Source of the DNA: Gammaproteobacteria bacterium
GTDB taxonomy: Bacteria; Gemmatimonadota; Gemmatimonadetes; Longimicrobiales; Gaopeijiaceae
Length of the DNA stretch: 64,000 bases
NCBI GenBank assembly: GCA_028819075.1
Contig: JAPPMM010000019.1
Location: 62,001-126,000, forward strand
Direction of reading: 5' to 3'
Shown here: in pieces, positions 30,620-40,026 of the stretch
Position numbering within the stretch: the stretch's first letter is position 1
How the letters are laid out: each line of letters begins with the position of its first letter
Translations under genes and position numbers: made by a program
Notes under the pieces: model-generated
What the model was told of the DNA's origin: nothing
What the model saw: only the letters and a program-made list of their open reading frames with translations
Databases searched by the model: none

Positions 30620-31870
30620 TTGACTACGATCCTGCTGGGTCTCGGGCTCCTGCTGGTGGTCGGGTCGGCGCTCCTGACCGCGGCCCAGACCGCGTGCGTC
30701 ACGGTGGGTGAATCGCGCATCCGCACGCTCGTGGACGAGGGGTTCCAGGAGGCCGACAAGCTGTCGCGGCTGCGGGAGGAGCCGGGGCGGTTCCTGGACT
30801 CCTACGTGCTCTTCGACACGGTATTCAACGCGGGTGCCGCCGCGCTGTGGGTGGGAGCGTCCGCCCGGGTCGGGGCAGGATCCCTGGTGATTTCCGCCGT
30901 CGTGGCCGTCGGCATGGTTCTGGTCTCGGGAGAGCTGGTGCCGCGGGCCGTGGCCCAGGCCAGGCCGGTTCGCCTGGCGCTTCTCGGCGCGCCCGCGTTG
31001 CTCCTGCTCGAACGGCTCTCGCGTCCGCTCCTCTACCCGGTGCGGCGATTCGCTCGTTACTGGATCCACCGGCCGGGCGATGAAGGCCGTTCGGCCCAGG
31101 AGCGCGAGGTGAGCGAACTGGCCGAACTGGGTCAGGAGGAAGGCGTCGTGATGCCCGAGGAGCACGAACTGGCGGAACGGGCCTTTCGCCTGGACGAGAC
31201 CACGGCCGGGGACGTGATGACGCCACGCGTGTCCATCTTCGCCTGGAGCGACTCGCTGACCCTCGGCGACATCATCGAACAACTGCCCGAGGTGCCGTAC
31301 TCGCGGGTGCCGGTGTACGGCGACTCGATCGACGACGTTACCGGCATTCTCTATGTGCGCGAAGCCTATGCCGCCCACTCCGGCGGGCAGGCGAACGAAC
31401 GGTTGTCGGAGCTCTCGCGCGAGCCCTTCTTCGTCCCCGGATCCCTGCCTCTGACGCGCCTGCTGCGGGACTTCCAGAGCCGGCGCATCCACATGGGCAT
31501 CGTGGCCGACGAGTTCGGGGGCACCGATGGTCTCGTAACCCTGGAGGACCTGCTCGAGGAGCTGGTCGGCGAGATCGTCGACGAAACCGATCCCGCGTCC
31601 GAGGCCATCGTGCGCGTCTCGCGCACGGAAGCGATCGTCGAGGGTTCCACGGAACTGCGCGAGATCAACTACGCGATGAACGTCTCCCTGCCCCACCTGG
31701 AGCACCGCTCGCTGAACGGGTTTCTGGTGGAAAGGCTGGGCCACGTGCCCGCCCCGGACGAGGTTGTGGTGGTGGCGGGCGTCGATATCCGGATCGTGGA
31801 GGCCTCCGAAACCCAGATCCTGCGCGCACGGCTGCGCAAGGTGCCCTCTCCCGGGGGCGAGGGCGAATAG
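30620..31870 (+). CDS. CNNM/CorC-family membrane protein with CBS pair
   Basis: 416 residues. An N-terminal DUF21 (CNNM) membrane domain (ILLGLGLLLVVGSALLTAAQTA, three to four helices to about residue 130), then a CBS pair (DVMTPRVSIFAWSDSLTLGDII, YSRVPVYGDSIDDVTGILYVRE, IHMGIVADEFGGTDGLVTLEDLLEELVGEIVDE) and a CorC_HlyC domain at the C-terminus. Likely involved in magnesium or cobalt efflux. I chose TTG at 30620: GGGAG lies seven bases before it and the membrane domain begins at once. No ATG is available in this frame. Confidence 0.86.
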   Translation: MTTILLGLGLLLVVGSALLTAAQTACVTVGESRIRTLVDEGFQEADKLSRLREEPGRFLDSYVLFDTVFNAGAAALWVGASARVGAGSLVISAVVAVGMVLVSGELVPRAVAQARPVRLALLGAPALLLLERLSRPLLYPVRRFARYWIHRPGDEGRSAQEREVSELAELGQEEGVVMPEEHELAERAFRLDETTAGDVMTPRVSIFAWSDSLTLGDIIEQLPEVPYSRVPVYGDSIDDVTGILYVREAYAAHSGGQANERLSELSREPFFVPGSLPLTRLLRDFQSRRIHMGIVADEFGGTDGLVTLEDLLEELVGEIVDETDPASEAIVRVSRTEAIVEGSTELREINYAMNVSLPHLEHRSLNGFLVERLGHVPAPDEVVVVAGVDIRIVEASETQILRARLRKVPSPGGEGE

Positions 31871-31874
31871 GGGA

Positions 31875-32405
31875 ATGGCGTTGATTCTGTCCTTCAACGG
31901 GCACACCCCCAAGGTCGCCGAGAGCGCCTTCCTGGCTCCCACGGCGGTCCTCATCGGCGACGTTACGGTGGGAGAGGAGGCCAGCATCTGGTTCGGCGCG
32001 GTGCTGCGGGGGGACAATCCGGAGCACGGCGTCGTCATCGGCGCACGCAGCAACATCCAGGAAAACTGCGTGGTGCACGTGGGCCACTGGGGGCCCACGG
32101 TGGTTGGCGAGGACGTAACCGTCGGCCACGGCGCGAAGTTCGAGAGCTGCGAGATCGGCGACAACACGGTCGTGGGCATGAACGCCGTCATCCTGCAGGG
32201 GGCGCGGGTGGGCGCGGGCTGCGTCCTGGCGGCGGGAACCGTCGTGCTCGAGGACGCCGACATCCCCGCGCACAGCCTGGTCGCGGGCGTGCCCGGGCGG
32301 ATCAGGAAGACCCTTGAGGGGGCGTCGGCGCGCTGGGTGGAAGGAGGAGGCAGCCACTACGTGCGGCTGTCGCGGCGGTACATGGAGGAGCTGGGCCTCA
32401 AGTGA
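31875..32405 (+). CDS. Gamma-carbonic-anhydrase-like left-handed beta-helix protein
   Basis: 176 residues of hexapeptide repeats (IGDVTVGEEASIWFGAVLRGD, VVGEDVTVGHGAKFESCEIGDNTVVGMNAVILQGARVGAGCVLAAGTVV), ending in a helix. This is the YrdA/PaaY-like branch. Of the three zinc ligands, His68 and His85 are present but the position of the third (five residues after His85) is Glu90 instead of His. Metal binding or activity may therefore differ. ATG at 31875 follows the CorC stop by 4 bp. The end overlaps the convergent prepilin peptidase gene by 8 bp. Confidence 0.88.
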   Translation: MALILSFNGHTPKVAESAFLAPTAVLIGDVTVGEEASIWFGAVLRGDNPEHGVVIGARSNIQENCVVHVGHWGPTVVGEDVTVGHGAKFESCEIGDNTVVGMNAVILQGARVGAGCVLAAGTVVLEDADIPAHSLVAGVPGRIRKTLEGASARWVEGGGSHYVRLSRRYMEELGLK

Positions 32406-33447
32406 GCCCGGACAGCCGCAGATACCAGGCGAGGAGGGCGTCACCCCACCACAGGGTGATGGTGGCGCCGACCGCCAGGAACACGCCGAGGGGAACCAGG
32501 TGGCGGGTTCTCAGCAGCAGCCGCAGCTTGAGGTAGGCCAGGATACCCGCGAGGGCTGCCAGGAATACGGTCAGAACCGCGCCCCACGGGCCGGTGAACG
32601 AACCCACCAGCGCCATCATCTTGACGTCGCCTCCTCCCAGCACGGCTCCCGGGGTCACGGGCGCGGTGGAGTCCGCGTCCTCGCCCAATCCCTCCACCCA
32701 GGCGACCAGGACGGCCAATCCGGCCGCGCAGGCCGCCACCGCCGCAGCTACGCCGACCGGCCCGAACCACCATCCGACCAGCACCATCACGGGAAGGGTC
32801 GGCAGCAGCGCCGCCAGCTGGCCGCGCGGCCTCGCCAGGACGCGCACCCCCCGTGCGCCACGAGCCCGCCGGCGGCCCCGGGCGTGTTCCCGGCCGGCCT
32901 CCTCCAGCCGGCCGGGACGAGCGCGCGCGAGCACCCAGGTGCCCGCCGCGCCCACCAGCCACATCCCCCCGAACCCCACCACCACCCCCGTGGTCGCACT
33001 GCCGGGAGCGATTCCTCCCGGCGCGAGCGAGAGCGCCAGGCCCGCCGCCGCGCCGCCCAGGGAGAACTGGTCGGGGATCAGGTAGAAGCGCGCGTCGGTG
33101 AGCGCGATGCCCAGCAGGACGAGCAGGAAGAAGGCGGCGGCGGCCGCCTCCAGGCTCATACCGCGGGTCAGGACGACGAGCACGCAGATTGCGGCGCCGG
33201 CCGTCTCCACCAGCGGATACGACAGGGAGACGCGGGCACCGCACTTTCTGCAGCGGCCGCGCAGCAGGGACCAGTTCACCACCGGGATCTGGTCGTACCA
33301 GCGGATCGGCGCCGAGCACGCCGGGCACGCCGAGCGCGGCCCCACAACCGAACCACCGCGCGGCCAGCGCGCCACGCAGACGTTGAGGAAAGACCCGAGC
33401 GCCAGGCCGACCAGCCCGACAAGGGCGAGCACTACCGGATCGGTCAT
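32398..33447 (-). CDS. pilD: Type IV prepilin leader peptidase/N-methyltransferase
   Basis: 349 residues, inner membrane. Cleaves and N-methylates type IV prepilins, which fits the pilMNOPQ genes at 60-64 kb. N-terminal cytoplasmic four-Cys motif CPACSAPIRW and CRKCG, then the two aspartates of the peptidase in TDARFYLIPDQ and GGGDVKMMALVGS. It is longer than the typical 260-290 residues because of an Arg-rich insertion (REHARGRRRARGARGVRVL region) between membrane helices. The start overlaps the methyltransferase stop (ATGA). Confidence 0.93.
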   Translation of the reverse strand: MTDPVVLALVGLVGLALGSFLNVCVARWPRGGSVVGPRSACPACSAPIRWYDQIPVVNWSLLRGRCRKCGARVSLSYPLVETAGAAICVLVVLTRGMSLEAAAAAFFLLVLLGIALTDARFYLIPDQFSLGGAAAGLALSLAPGGIAPGSATTGVVVGFGGMWLVGAAGTWVLARARPGRLEEAGREHARGRRRARGARGVRVLARPRGQLAALLPTLPVMVLVGWWFGPVGVAAAVAACAAGLAVLVAWVEGLGEDADSTAPVTPGAVLGGGDVKMMALVGSFTGPWGAVLTVFLAALAGILAYLKLRLLLRTRHLVPLGVFLAVGATITLWWGDALLAWYLRLSGLT

Positions 33448-34226
33448 CGGCGCGTAAGCGCGTAGAGCACGATCGCGCCCGCGACCGCCGCGTTGAGCGA
33501 ATCGGCCGCCCCGGCCATGGGCACCGCTGCCCAAGCGTTCGCCGCCTCGCGGATCTCCGCGCGCACACCCCCGCCCTCGTTGCCGACCACCAGCATCCAC
33601 GGCGGCTTGACGGAGAGGCTGGCCGCGTCCCGTCCGGCGGCGTCCGCCACGATCACCTGCGCGCCGGCGGCCCGGGCGCTCACCTCGGTCCACGGAGCGC
33701 GCACCACCGAAATGCGGAACACGCTCCCGGCCGAGGCTCGCACCGCTCTGGCGTTCCAGGGATCCACCGTCCCGTCGAGAGCAATCACGCCCGTGAGGTC
33801 AAACGCGCGCGCCGTACGCACCAGAGTACCCAGGTTGCCCGGATCCTGGATGCCGTCCAGCGCCAAGAGGCGGGCCTCCGTAGCGGCGGCCGTCGCCAGC
33901 GTGGTCGACGGCTCCTCGCAAACCAGCAGGATGCCCTGGGGGCTGGAGGTCGCGGACAAGGCCGCCATCTCGCGCTCCCCCACCCAGTCCGGCGTCAGCC
34001 CCCTCGCCTCCAGTTCCGCGAGCAGTTCCTCGCCGGCGGACGAGCGCGTAAGCGCGCGCGAACATACCACGAAGCGCACGACCACCCCGGAGGCGAGTGC
34101 CTCGGCGGCCGCGCGCACCCCTTCCACCAGCACAAACCCCTCGCGGACACGCCCCCGGGCGCTCCCGAGCCGCGCCAGCATCCGCGTCCTGCGCTTGCTC
34201 AGCACCCGCTGGCGGGAACCCGTCAC
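33444..34226 (-). CDS. SpoU/TrmH-family RNA 2'-O-methyltransferase
   Basis: 260 residues. An N-terminal substrate-binding domain (FVLVEGVRAAAEALAS) is followed by the SPOUT catalytic domain with motif 1 LLALDGIQDPGNLGTLVRTARAF, motif 2 VVGNEGGGV and motif 3 VPMAGAADSLNAAVAGAIVLYAL. Transfers a methyl from SAM to a ribose 2'-OH in 23S rRNA or tRNA; RlmB and TsnR-type are the nearest classes, and I cannot choose between them. GTG start. The stop overlaps pilD. Confidence 0.88.
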   Translation of the reverse strand: MTGSRQRVLSKRRTRMLARLGSARGRVREGFVLVEGVRAAAEALASGVVVRFVVCSRALTRSSAGEELLAELEARGLTPDWVGEREMAALSATSSPQGILLVCEEPSTTLATAAATEARLLALDGIQDPGNLGTLVRTARAFDLTGVIALDGTVDPWNARAVRASAGSVFRISVVRAPWTEVSARAAGAQVIVADAAGRDAASLSVKPPWMLVVGNEGGGVRAEIREAANAWAAVPMAGAADSLNAAVAGAIVLYALTRR

Positions 34227-34399
34227 GTCAACGCCTCACCGGCGCAGGGATCGCTCATCGTTCTCCGCCTGCTCACGCCTCTCTCCCTCTGCTCATCCCC
34301 TCTCCACGCTGCTCATCCCTCCCCAAGGGGATTATCTTTGCCTGCGCCGGCCTCGGGGCCGCGCCACGGCCCCCCGTAGTCGACCCACGCCACCGTCCC

Positions 34400-35230
34400 A
34401 TGCCCACTGCACCAGAAACAGGCCCCGGCTCGCTGCCGGTCGCACTCACCATAGCGGGAAGCGACTCCGGCGGCGGCGCGGGCATTCAGGCGGATCTCAA
34501 GACCTTCCACGCCTTCGGTGTGTTCGGCACCTCGGCGGTGACCGCCATCACCGCCCAGAACACCCTCGGGGTGACGGCAGTCCACCCCGTTCCGGCGGAG
34601 GTGGTGCGCGCGCAGATCGACGCGGTCGCCGCGGATCTTCATCCACGCGCCCTCAAGACCGGCATGCTGGCAACCGGCGAACTGGTCGACACCGTCGCCG
34701 AGGCCATCGCCGCCCACCAACTGCGCGCCTTCGTGATGGACCCGGTCATGGTCGCCGCCAGCGGTCATCGCCTGCTCCAACCCGACGCCGAAGCCACGCT
34801 GGCCCGCCGCCTGGTCCCGCTGGCCGCGCTGGTGACGCCCAACCTGCACGAGGCGGAGTTGCTCACCGGCCAGGAGGTCGCATCGCTCGCGGCGATGAAG
34901 GCGGCGGCCCGGCACCTGGTCAAGATGGGGTCGCGCGCGGCGCTGGTGAAGGGCGGCCACCTGCCCTCCGGTGAGGCTGCGGACGTGTTCTGGGACGGGA
35001 ATGAGGAGCGCATCTGGCGCCGCCCGCGCATCGCGACCCGTCACGTGCACGGCACCGGTTGCACGCTTTCCGCAGCTGTGGCCGCCGGCCTGGCGCGCGG
35101 AGCACCGCTCCCGTGTGCCGTGGACGCAGCCATCGACTTCGTCGCGCGCGCGATCGCCTCCGCGCCGGGACTGGGGGCGGGGGGCGGCCCCATCAACCAC
35201 TTCGCCGGGCCGCGCACCGGCCGCGACTGA
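34400..35230 (+). CDS. thiD: Hydroxymethylpyrimidine/phosphomethylpyrimidine kinase
   Basis: 276 residues, ribokinase fold. Two-step phosphorylation of HMP to HMP-PP for thiamine synthesis. Signatures: ALTIAGSDSGGGAGIQADLKTF at the N-terminus, LKTGMLATGELV, VMDPVMVAASGHRLL, and GTGCTLSAAVAAGLARG near the C-terminus with the catalytic Cys/Gly. Starts 173 bp from the divergent methyltransferase gene; no convincing promoter seen between them. Confidence 0.95.
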   Translation: MPTAPETGPGSLPVALTIAGSDSGGGAGIQADLKTFHAFGVFGTSAVTAITAQNTLGVTAVHPVPAEVVRAQIDAVAADLHPRALKTGMLATGELVDTVAEAIAAHQLRAFVMDPVMVAASGHRLLQPDAEATLARRLVPLAALVTPNLHEAELLTGQEVASLAAMKAAARHLVKMGSRAALVKGGHLPSGEAADVFWDGNEERIWRRPRIATRHVHGTGCTLSAAVAAGLARGAPLPCAVDAAIDFVARAIASAPGLGAGGGPINHFAGPRTGRD

Positions 35231-35236
35231 GTTCCG

Positions 35237-36100
35237 TCAGGCCGAAAACGCGCCGCCCGCCAGCATTCCCCGGATCACCCGCTCCAGCACCGCACCCGCC
35301 CGGTTTCCCACCTCCAGAACCTCGTCATGCGAGATGGCGTCCGCGCCCTCCGCCCCCGGGGCCATTCCCACCCCGCACGCCATGTTGGTGACCATGGCGA
35401 AGGCCAGCACCCGCACGCCGCGGGCGCGCAGGGTGAGCACCTCGGGTACGACCGACATGCCCACCACGTCCCCGCCCATCCGCTCGACCATGCGGATCTC
35501 GGCGGGCGTCTCGAAGCTGGGGCCGAGCAGGGCCGCATAGGTGCCCCGCGCCAGACGCACGCCCAGCCGGGCCGCCTGCTCGAGCGCGGCCTTCTGCAAC
35601 TCCTGGTCGTAGGGCGCGCTCATGTCGGGAAACGGGTTCGCATCGCCCGCCTGCGCGGGCGGCGGCAGCGGCGTGCGCGCGAGCAGATTGATGTGGTCGT
35701 CGATCAACATCAGGCCGCCCGGGCGCAGCCGCCGGTCCACACCCCCCACCGCTGCCGTAACGACGGAACTCCGCACGCCCATCGCGGCCGCGATGCGGGC
35801 CGGGGCCGCGATCACCCACGGTGGGTGACCTTCGTAGAAGTGCAGCCGCCCGCATTGCACGACGACCGGCGCTCCCTCGCAACGCCCGAAAAGGAAGTGG
35901 CCCGCGTGACCCGCGACCCCGGCCGACGGGAGGCCGGGAATCTCCGCGAACGGCACGATCTCCTCGACCTCGACCAGCCGTTCGAGTCCGCTCAGCCCCG
36001 AACCGAGCAGCAGATGTACTTTCGGAACCGTGGCGATTCGCGCCCGCAGCGCCTCCACCACCGCTTCGAAGTCGTCTCCTGGCCCCACGCCCGGCGTCAC
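35237..36100 (-). CDS. Purine-nucleoside phosphorylase (trimeric type)
   Basis: 287 residues. Cleaves guanosine and inosine type nucleosides with phosphate. Motifs: LLLGSGLSGLERL, GRLHFYEGHPPW, LLGPSFETPAEIRM (purine-site Glu) and FAMVTNMACG (Asn for 6-oxopurines), indicating the low-molecular-mass 6-oxopurine class. GTG start at 36100, overlapping the transporter stop (GTGA). Pairing with a CNT transporter points to nucleoside salvage. Confidence 0.93.
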   Translation of the reverse strand: MTPGVGPGDDFEAVVEALRARIATVPKVHLLLGSGLSGLERLVEVEEIVPFAEIPGLPSAGVAGHAGHFLFGRCEGAPVVVQCGRLHFYEGHPPWVIAAPARIAAAMGVRSSVVTAAVGGVDRRLRPGGLMLIDDHINLLARTPLPPPAQAGDANPFPDMSAPYDQELQKAALEQAARLGVRLARGTYAALLGPSFETPAEIRMVERMGGDVVGMSVVPEVLTLRARGVRVLAFAMVTNMACGVGMAPGAEGADAISHDEVLEVGNRAGAVLERVIRGMLAGGAFSA

Positions 36101-37614
36101 AGGATCATCCCGGCCACGGTCGCCGTCATGAAGGCGGCGAGCGCCCCCCCGACCATCGCCCGCAGCCCGATGCGGGAGAGGTCCTGCCGGCGTGAAGGCG
36201 CCAGCCCGCCGATGCCGCCGAGCTGAATGGCGATGGAGGAGAAGTTGGCGAAGCCGCACAGTGCGTAGGTGGCGATCACCACCGAGCGCGGGTGCAGGGT
36301 GGAACCCTCTCCGAGCAGGCCCGCGAGTTCGACGTAGGCCACGAACTCGTTGAGCGCCGTCTTGATCCCCATCAGCGAACCCACCTCCGCGGCGTCGGCC
36401 CAGGGCACTCCCATGAGCCAGGCCAGCGGCGCCAGAGCCAGCCCCAGGACGGACTGCAGGGTGAGATCGGGCAGGCCGACCAGCCCTCCTGCCCATCCCA
36501 TCAGCCCGTTGATCAGATAGACCAGCGCCACGAAGGCAAGCAGCATGGCGCCCACGTTGAGGGCGAGGCGGAGCCCGTCCCCCGCCCCGCGCGCCGCCGC
36601 GTCGATGACGTTGACGTCCGGTTTTTCGACGCTCGTGACCAGGCGGCCCGCGGTCTCGGGCTCGCCGTCCTCCGGGTACATGAGCTTGGCCAACATCAGC
36701 GCGGCCGGAGCGGACATGACCGACGCGGCCATCAGGTGCCCGGCGATGTCCGGGAAATAGGAGATGAGGAAGCCGACGTACGCCGCCATCACCCCGCCCG
36801 CAACCGTCGCGAAGCCGGCGGTCATCACGGCGTTCAGCTCCGACATCGTCATCTTCTCGACGAAGGGCTTGATGAGGAGTGGGGCCTCGGTCTGGCCCAC
36901 GAAGATATTGCCCGCCGCAGACAGGGTTTCGGCGCCGGAGGTGCGCATGGTGCGCTGCATGACCCAGGCCATCCCCCGCACCACGAACTGCATCACGCCC
37001 AGGTGATACAGCACCGTCATGAGGGAGGCCAGGAAGATGATGGTGGGCAGCACGGTGAAGGCCACGTAGGCCCCCGGATTGGCGACCTGTCCGGGGATCG
37101 GGTTGAAGTCGCCGTTGCCGGGTTCGCCGGTGCCGATGGGGATGTTGTTGTCGACCAGGTTGCCGAAGATGAAGCGTGCTCCCTCGAGCGTGTACCCGAG
37201 CAGCCCCACCACCACCGTGTTGGCCCCCTGGAAGATCGCCAGCCCGACGGCGGTCTTGAGGATGAAGAAGGCGAAGATCAGCTGGAGCGAGACCCCCCAG
37301 GCCACGACCCGCCACGGGATGGCGGCCCGGTTGACGCTGAAGACCCACGCGAGCCCGCCCAGCGCCAGCATGCCGAGCAGCGACCTCAGGCGCTCGGGCA
37401 AGGAGGTGTCCAGTCCCTCCGACGCGATCGATATCCCGAGTCCCGGACCCTGCTGGACGGTGGCCGCCTCCGCCGCTGCCGGCACGTCCGCCGCCCCGCC
37501 CGCGCCCGGCGAGGCAGCTGCCAGACCGGCTCCGACAAGAAGCAGGCACACTACCCACAGTATCCGGAGCGCGGGTCCGGGACCGGCTCGAGGTCCGGCA
37601 GGCGCCCGGCTCAT
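36097..37614 (-). CDS. CNT-family nucleoside transporter with extra N-terminal segment
   Basis: 505 residues, inner-membrane cation-nucleoside symporter. Family motifs: SLQLIFAFFILKT, GQTEAPLLIKPFVEKMTMSEL (substrate site) and KTALNEFVAYVEL. A hydrophobic stretch (LRILWVVCLLLVGAGLAAA) and an Ala/Gly-rich linker of about 50 residues precede the usual start, resembling a signal peptide fused ahead of the CNT core. The ATG at 37614 was chosen since upstream sequence is Arg-rich and unlike a coding N-terminus. Overlaps the PNP gene downstream. Confidence 0.92.
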   Translation of the reverse strand: MSRAPAGPRAGPGPALRILWVVCLLLVGAGLAAASPGAGGAADVPAAAEAATVQQGPGLGISIASEGLDTSLPERLRSLLGMLALGGLAWVFSVNRAAIPWRVVAWGVSLQLIFAFFILKTAVGLAIFQGANTVVVGLLGYTLEGARFIFGNLVDNNIPIGTGEPGNGDFNPIPGQVANPGAYVAFTVLPTIIFLASLMTVLYHLGVMQFVVRGMAWVMQRTMRTSGAETLSAAGNIFVGQTEAPLLIKPFVEKMTMSELNAVMTAGFATVAGGVMAAYVGFLISYFPDIAGHLMAASVMSAPAALMLAKLMYPEDGEPETAGRLVTSVEKPDVNVIDAAARGAGDGLRLALNVGAMLLAFVALVYLINGLMGWAGGLVGLPDLTLQSVLGLALAPLAWLMGVPWADAAEVGSLMGIKTALNEFVAYVELAGLLGEGSTLHPRSVVIATYALCGFANFSSIAIQLGGIGGLAPSRRQDLSRIGLRAMVGGALAAFMTATVAGMIL

Positions 37615-37785
37615 GGGGCCACCCGGGCGTCGGAAACGGTCGCGGCGACGAAGGAGCTCGGACCACGGGAGACGGAAGGCGTGGAAGGCATGGTGGATCC
37701 GTGGGCTGTTTGGTGGCACAAGGCTCAAGCGCGAGGCTCATGATAACCCGACCGCCCGAAAACCGCGCTGACCGGCCTGGGAAGT

Positions 37786-37831
37786 CTGCCATTCTGTCAG
37801 GTCCCGGCGGAAAAGTCTGCCATTTTGTCAG
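37786..37831. promoter_or_regulatory. Two palindromic upstream sites of dnaK
   Basis: Two copies of CTGCC-ATTYT-GTCAG (37786-37800 and 37817-37831), embedded in a longer near-identical direct repeat, 31 bp apart (three helical turns). They sit at about -83 and -52 relative to the transcription start predicted from the -24/-12 promoter. Position and symmetry suit binding sites of a sigma-54 activator. The same palindrome recurs at 50742-50832. No CIRCE (TTAGCACTC) element is present. Confidence 0.7.
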
Positions 37832-37850
37832 GTCTCCGGCCCGGCACGGG

Positions 37851-37865
37851 GGCACGAACGTTGCT
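37851..37865 (+). promoter_or_regulatory. Sigma-54 (-24/-12) promoter of dnaK
   Basis: GGCACG-AACG-TTGCT matches the core of the consensus TGGCACG-N4-TTGCW, with GG (37851-37852) and GC (37863-37864) separated by the required 10 bp. Predicted start about 37876, giving a leader of roughly 45 bases to the dnaK ATG. No good sigma-70 promoter is visible in this region. Confidence 0.72.
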
Positions 37866-37920
37866 CCACACCCGGCGACACCCGGTAAACCGGGGACCCA
37901 CAACCATTCAAGGAGCACAG

Positions 37921-39849
<1,929 letters not shown>

Positions 39850-40026
39850 GCCCTCCGGCGACTCCGTGGCGCGCCGCGCGGGACCATGTCCCCGCCGGGA
39901 CAACTCTGGCGCGGCGCGGCGCATCGAAAGGGTGCACACGGACAAGGAGAAACCGGTGGCGCGGGGATGGGTAGCAGCAGTCAGCATCCCTCGCGCCGGC
40001 TGCAGCGATACCACAGGAGGCCAGGC

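Noticed and set aside
37615..37920. CIRCE or HspR (HAIR) element before dnaK
   Set aside because: Neither TTAGCACTC/GAGTGCTAA nor CTTGAGT/ACTCAAG occurs in the leader.
39850..40026. GC-rich hairpins after dnaK as a terminator
   Set aside because: Several stems can form but none is followed by a T-run, so termination there is not supported.
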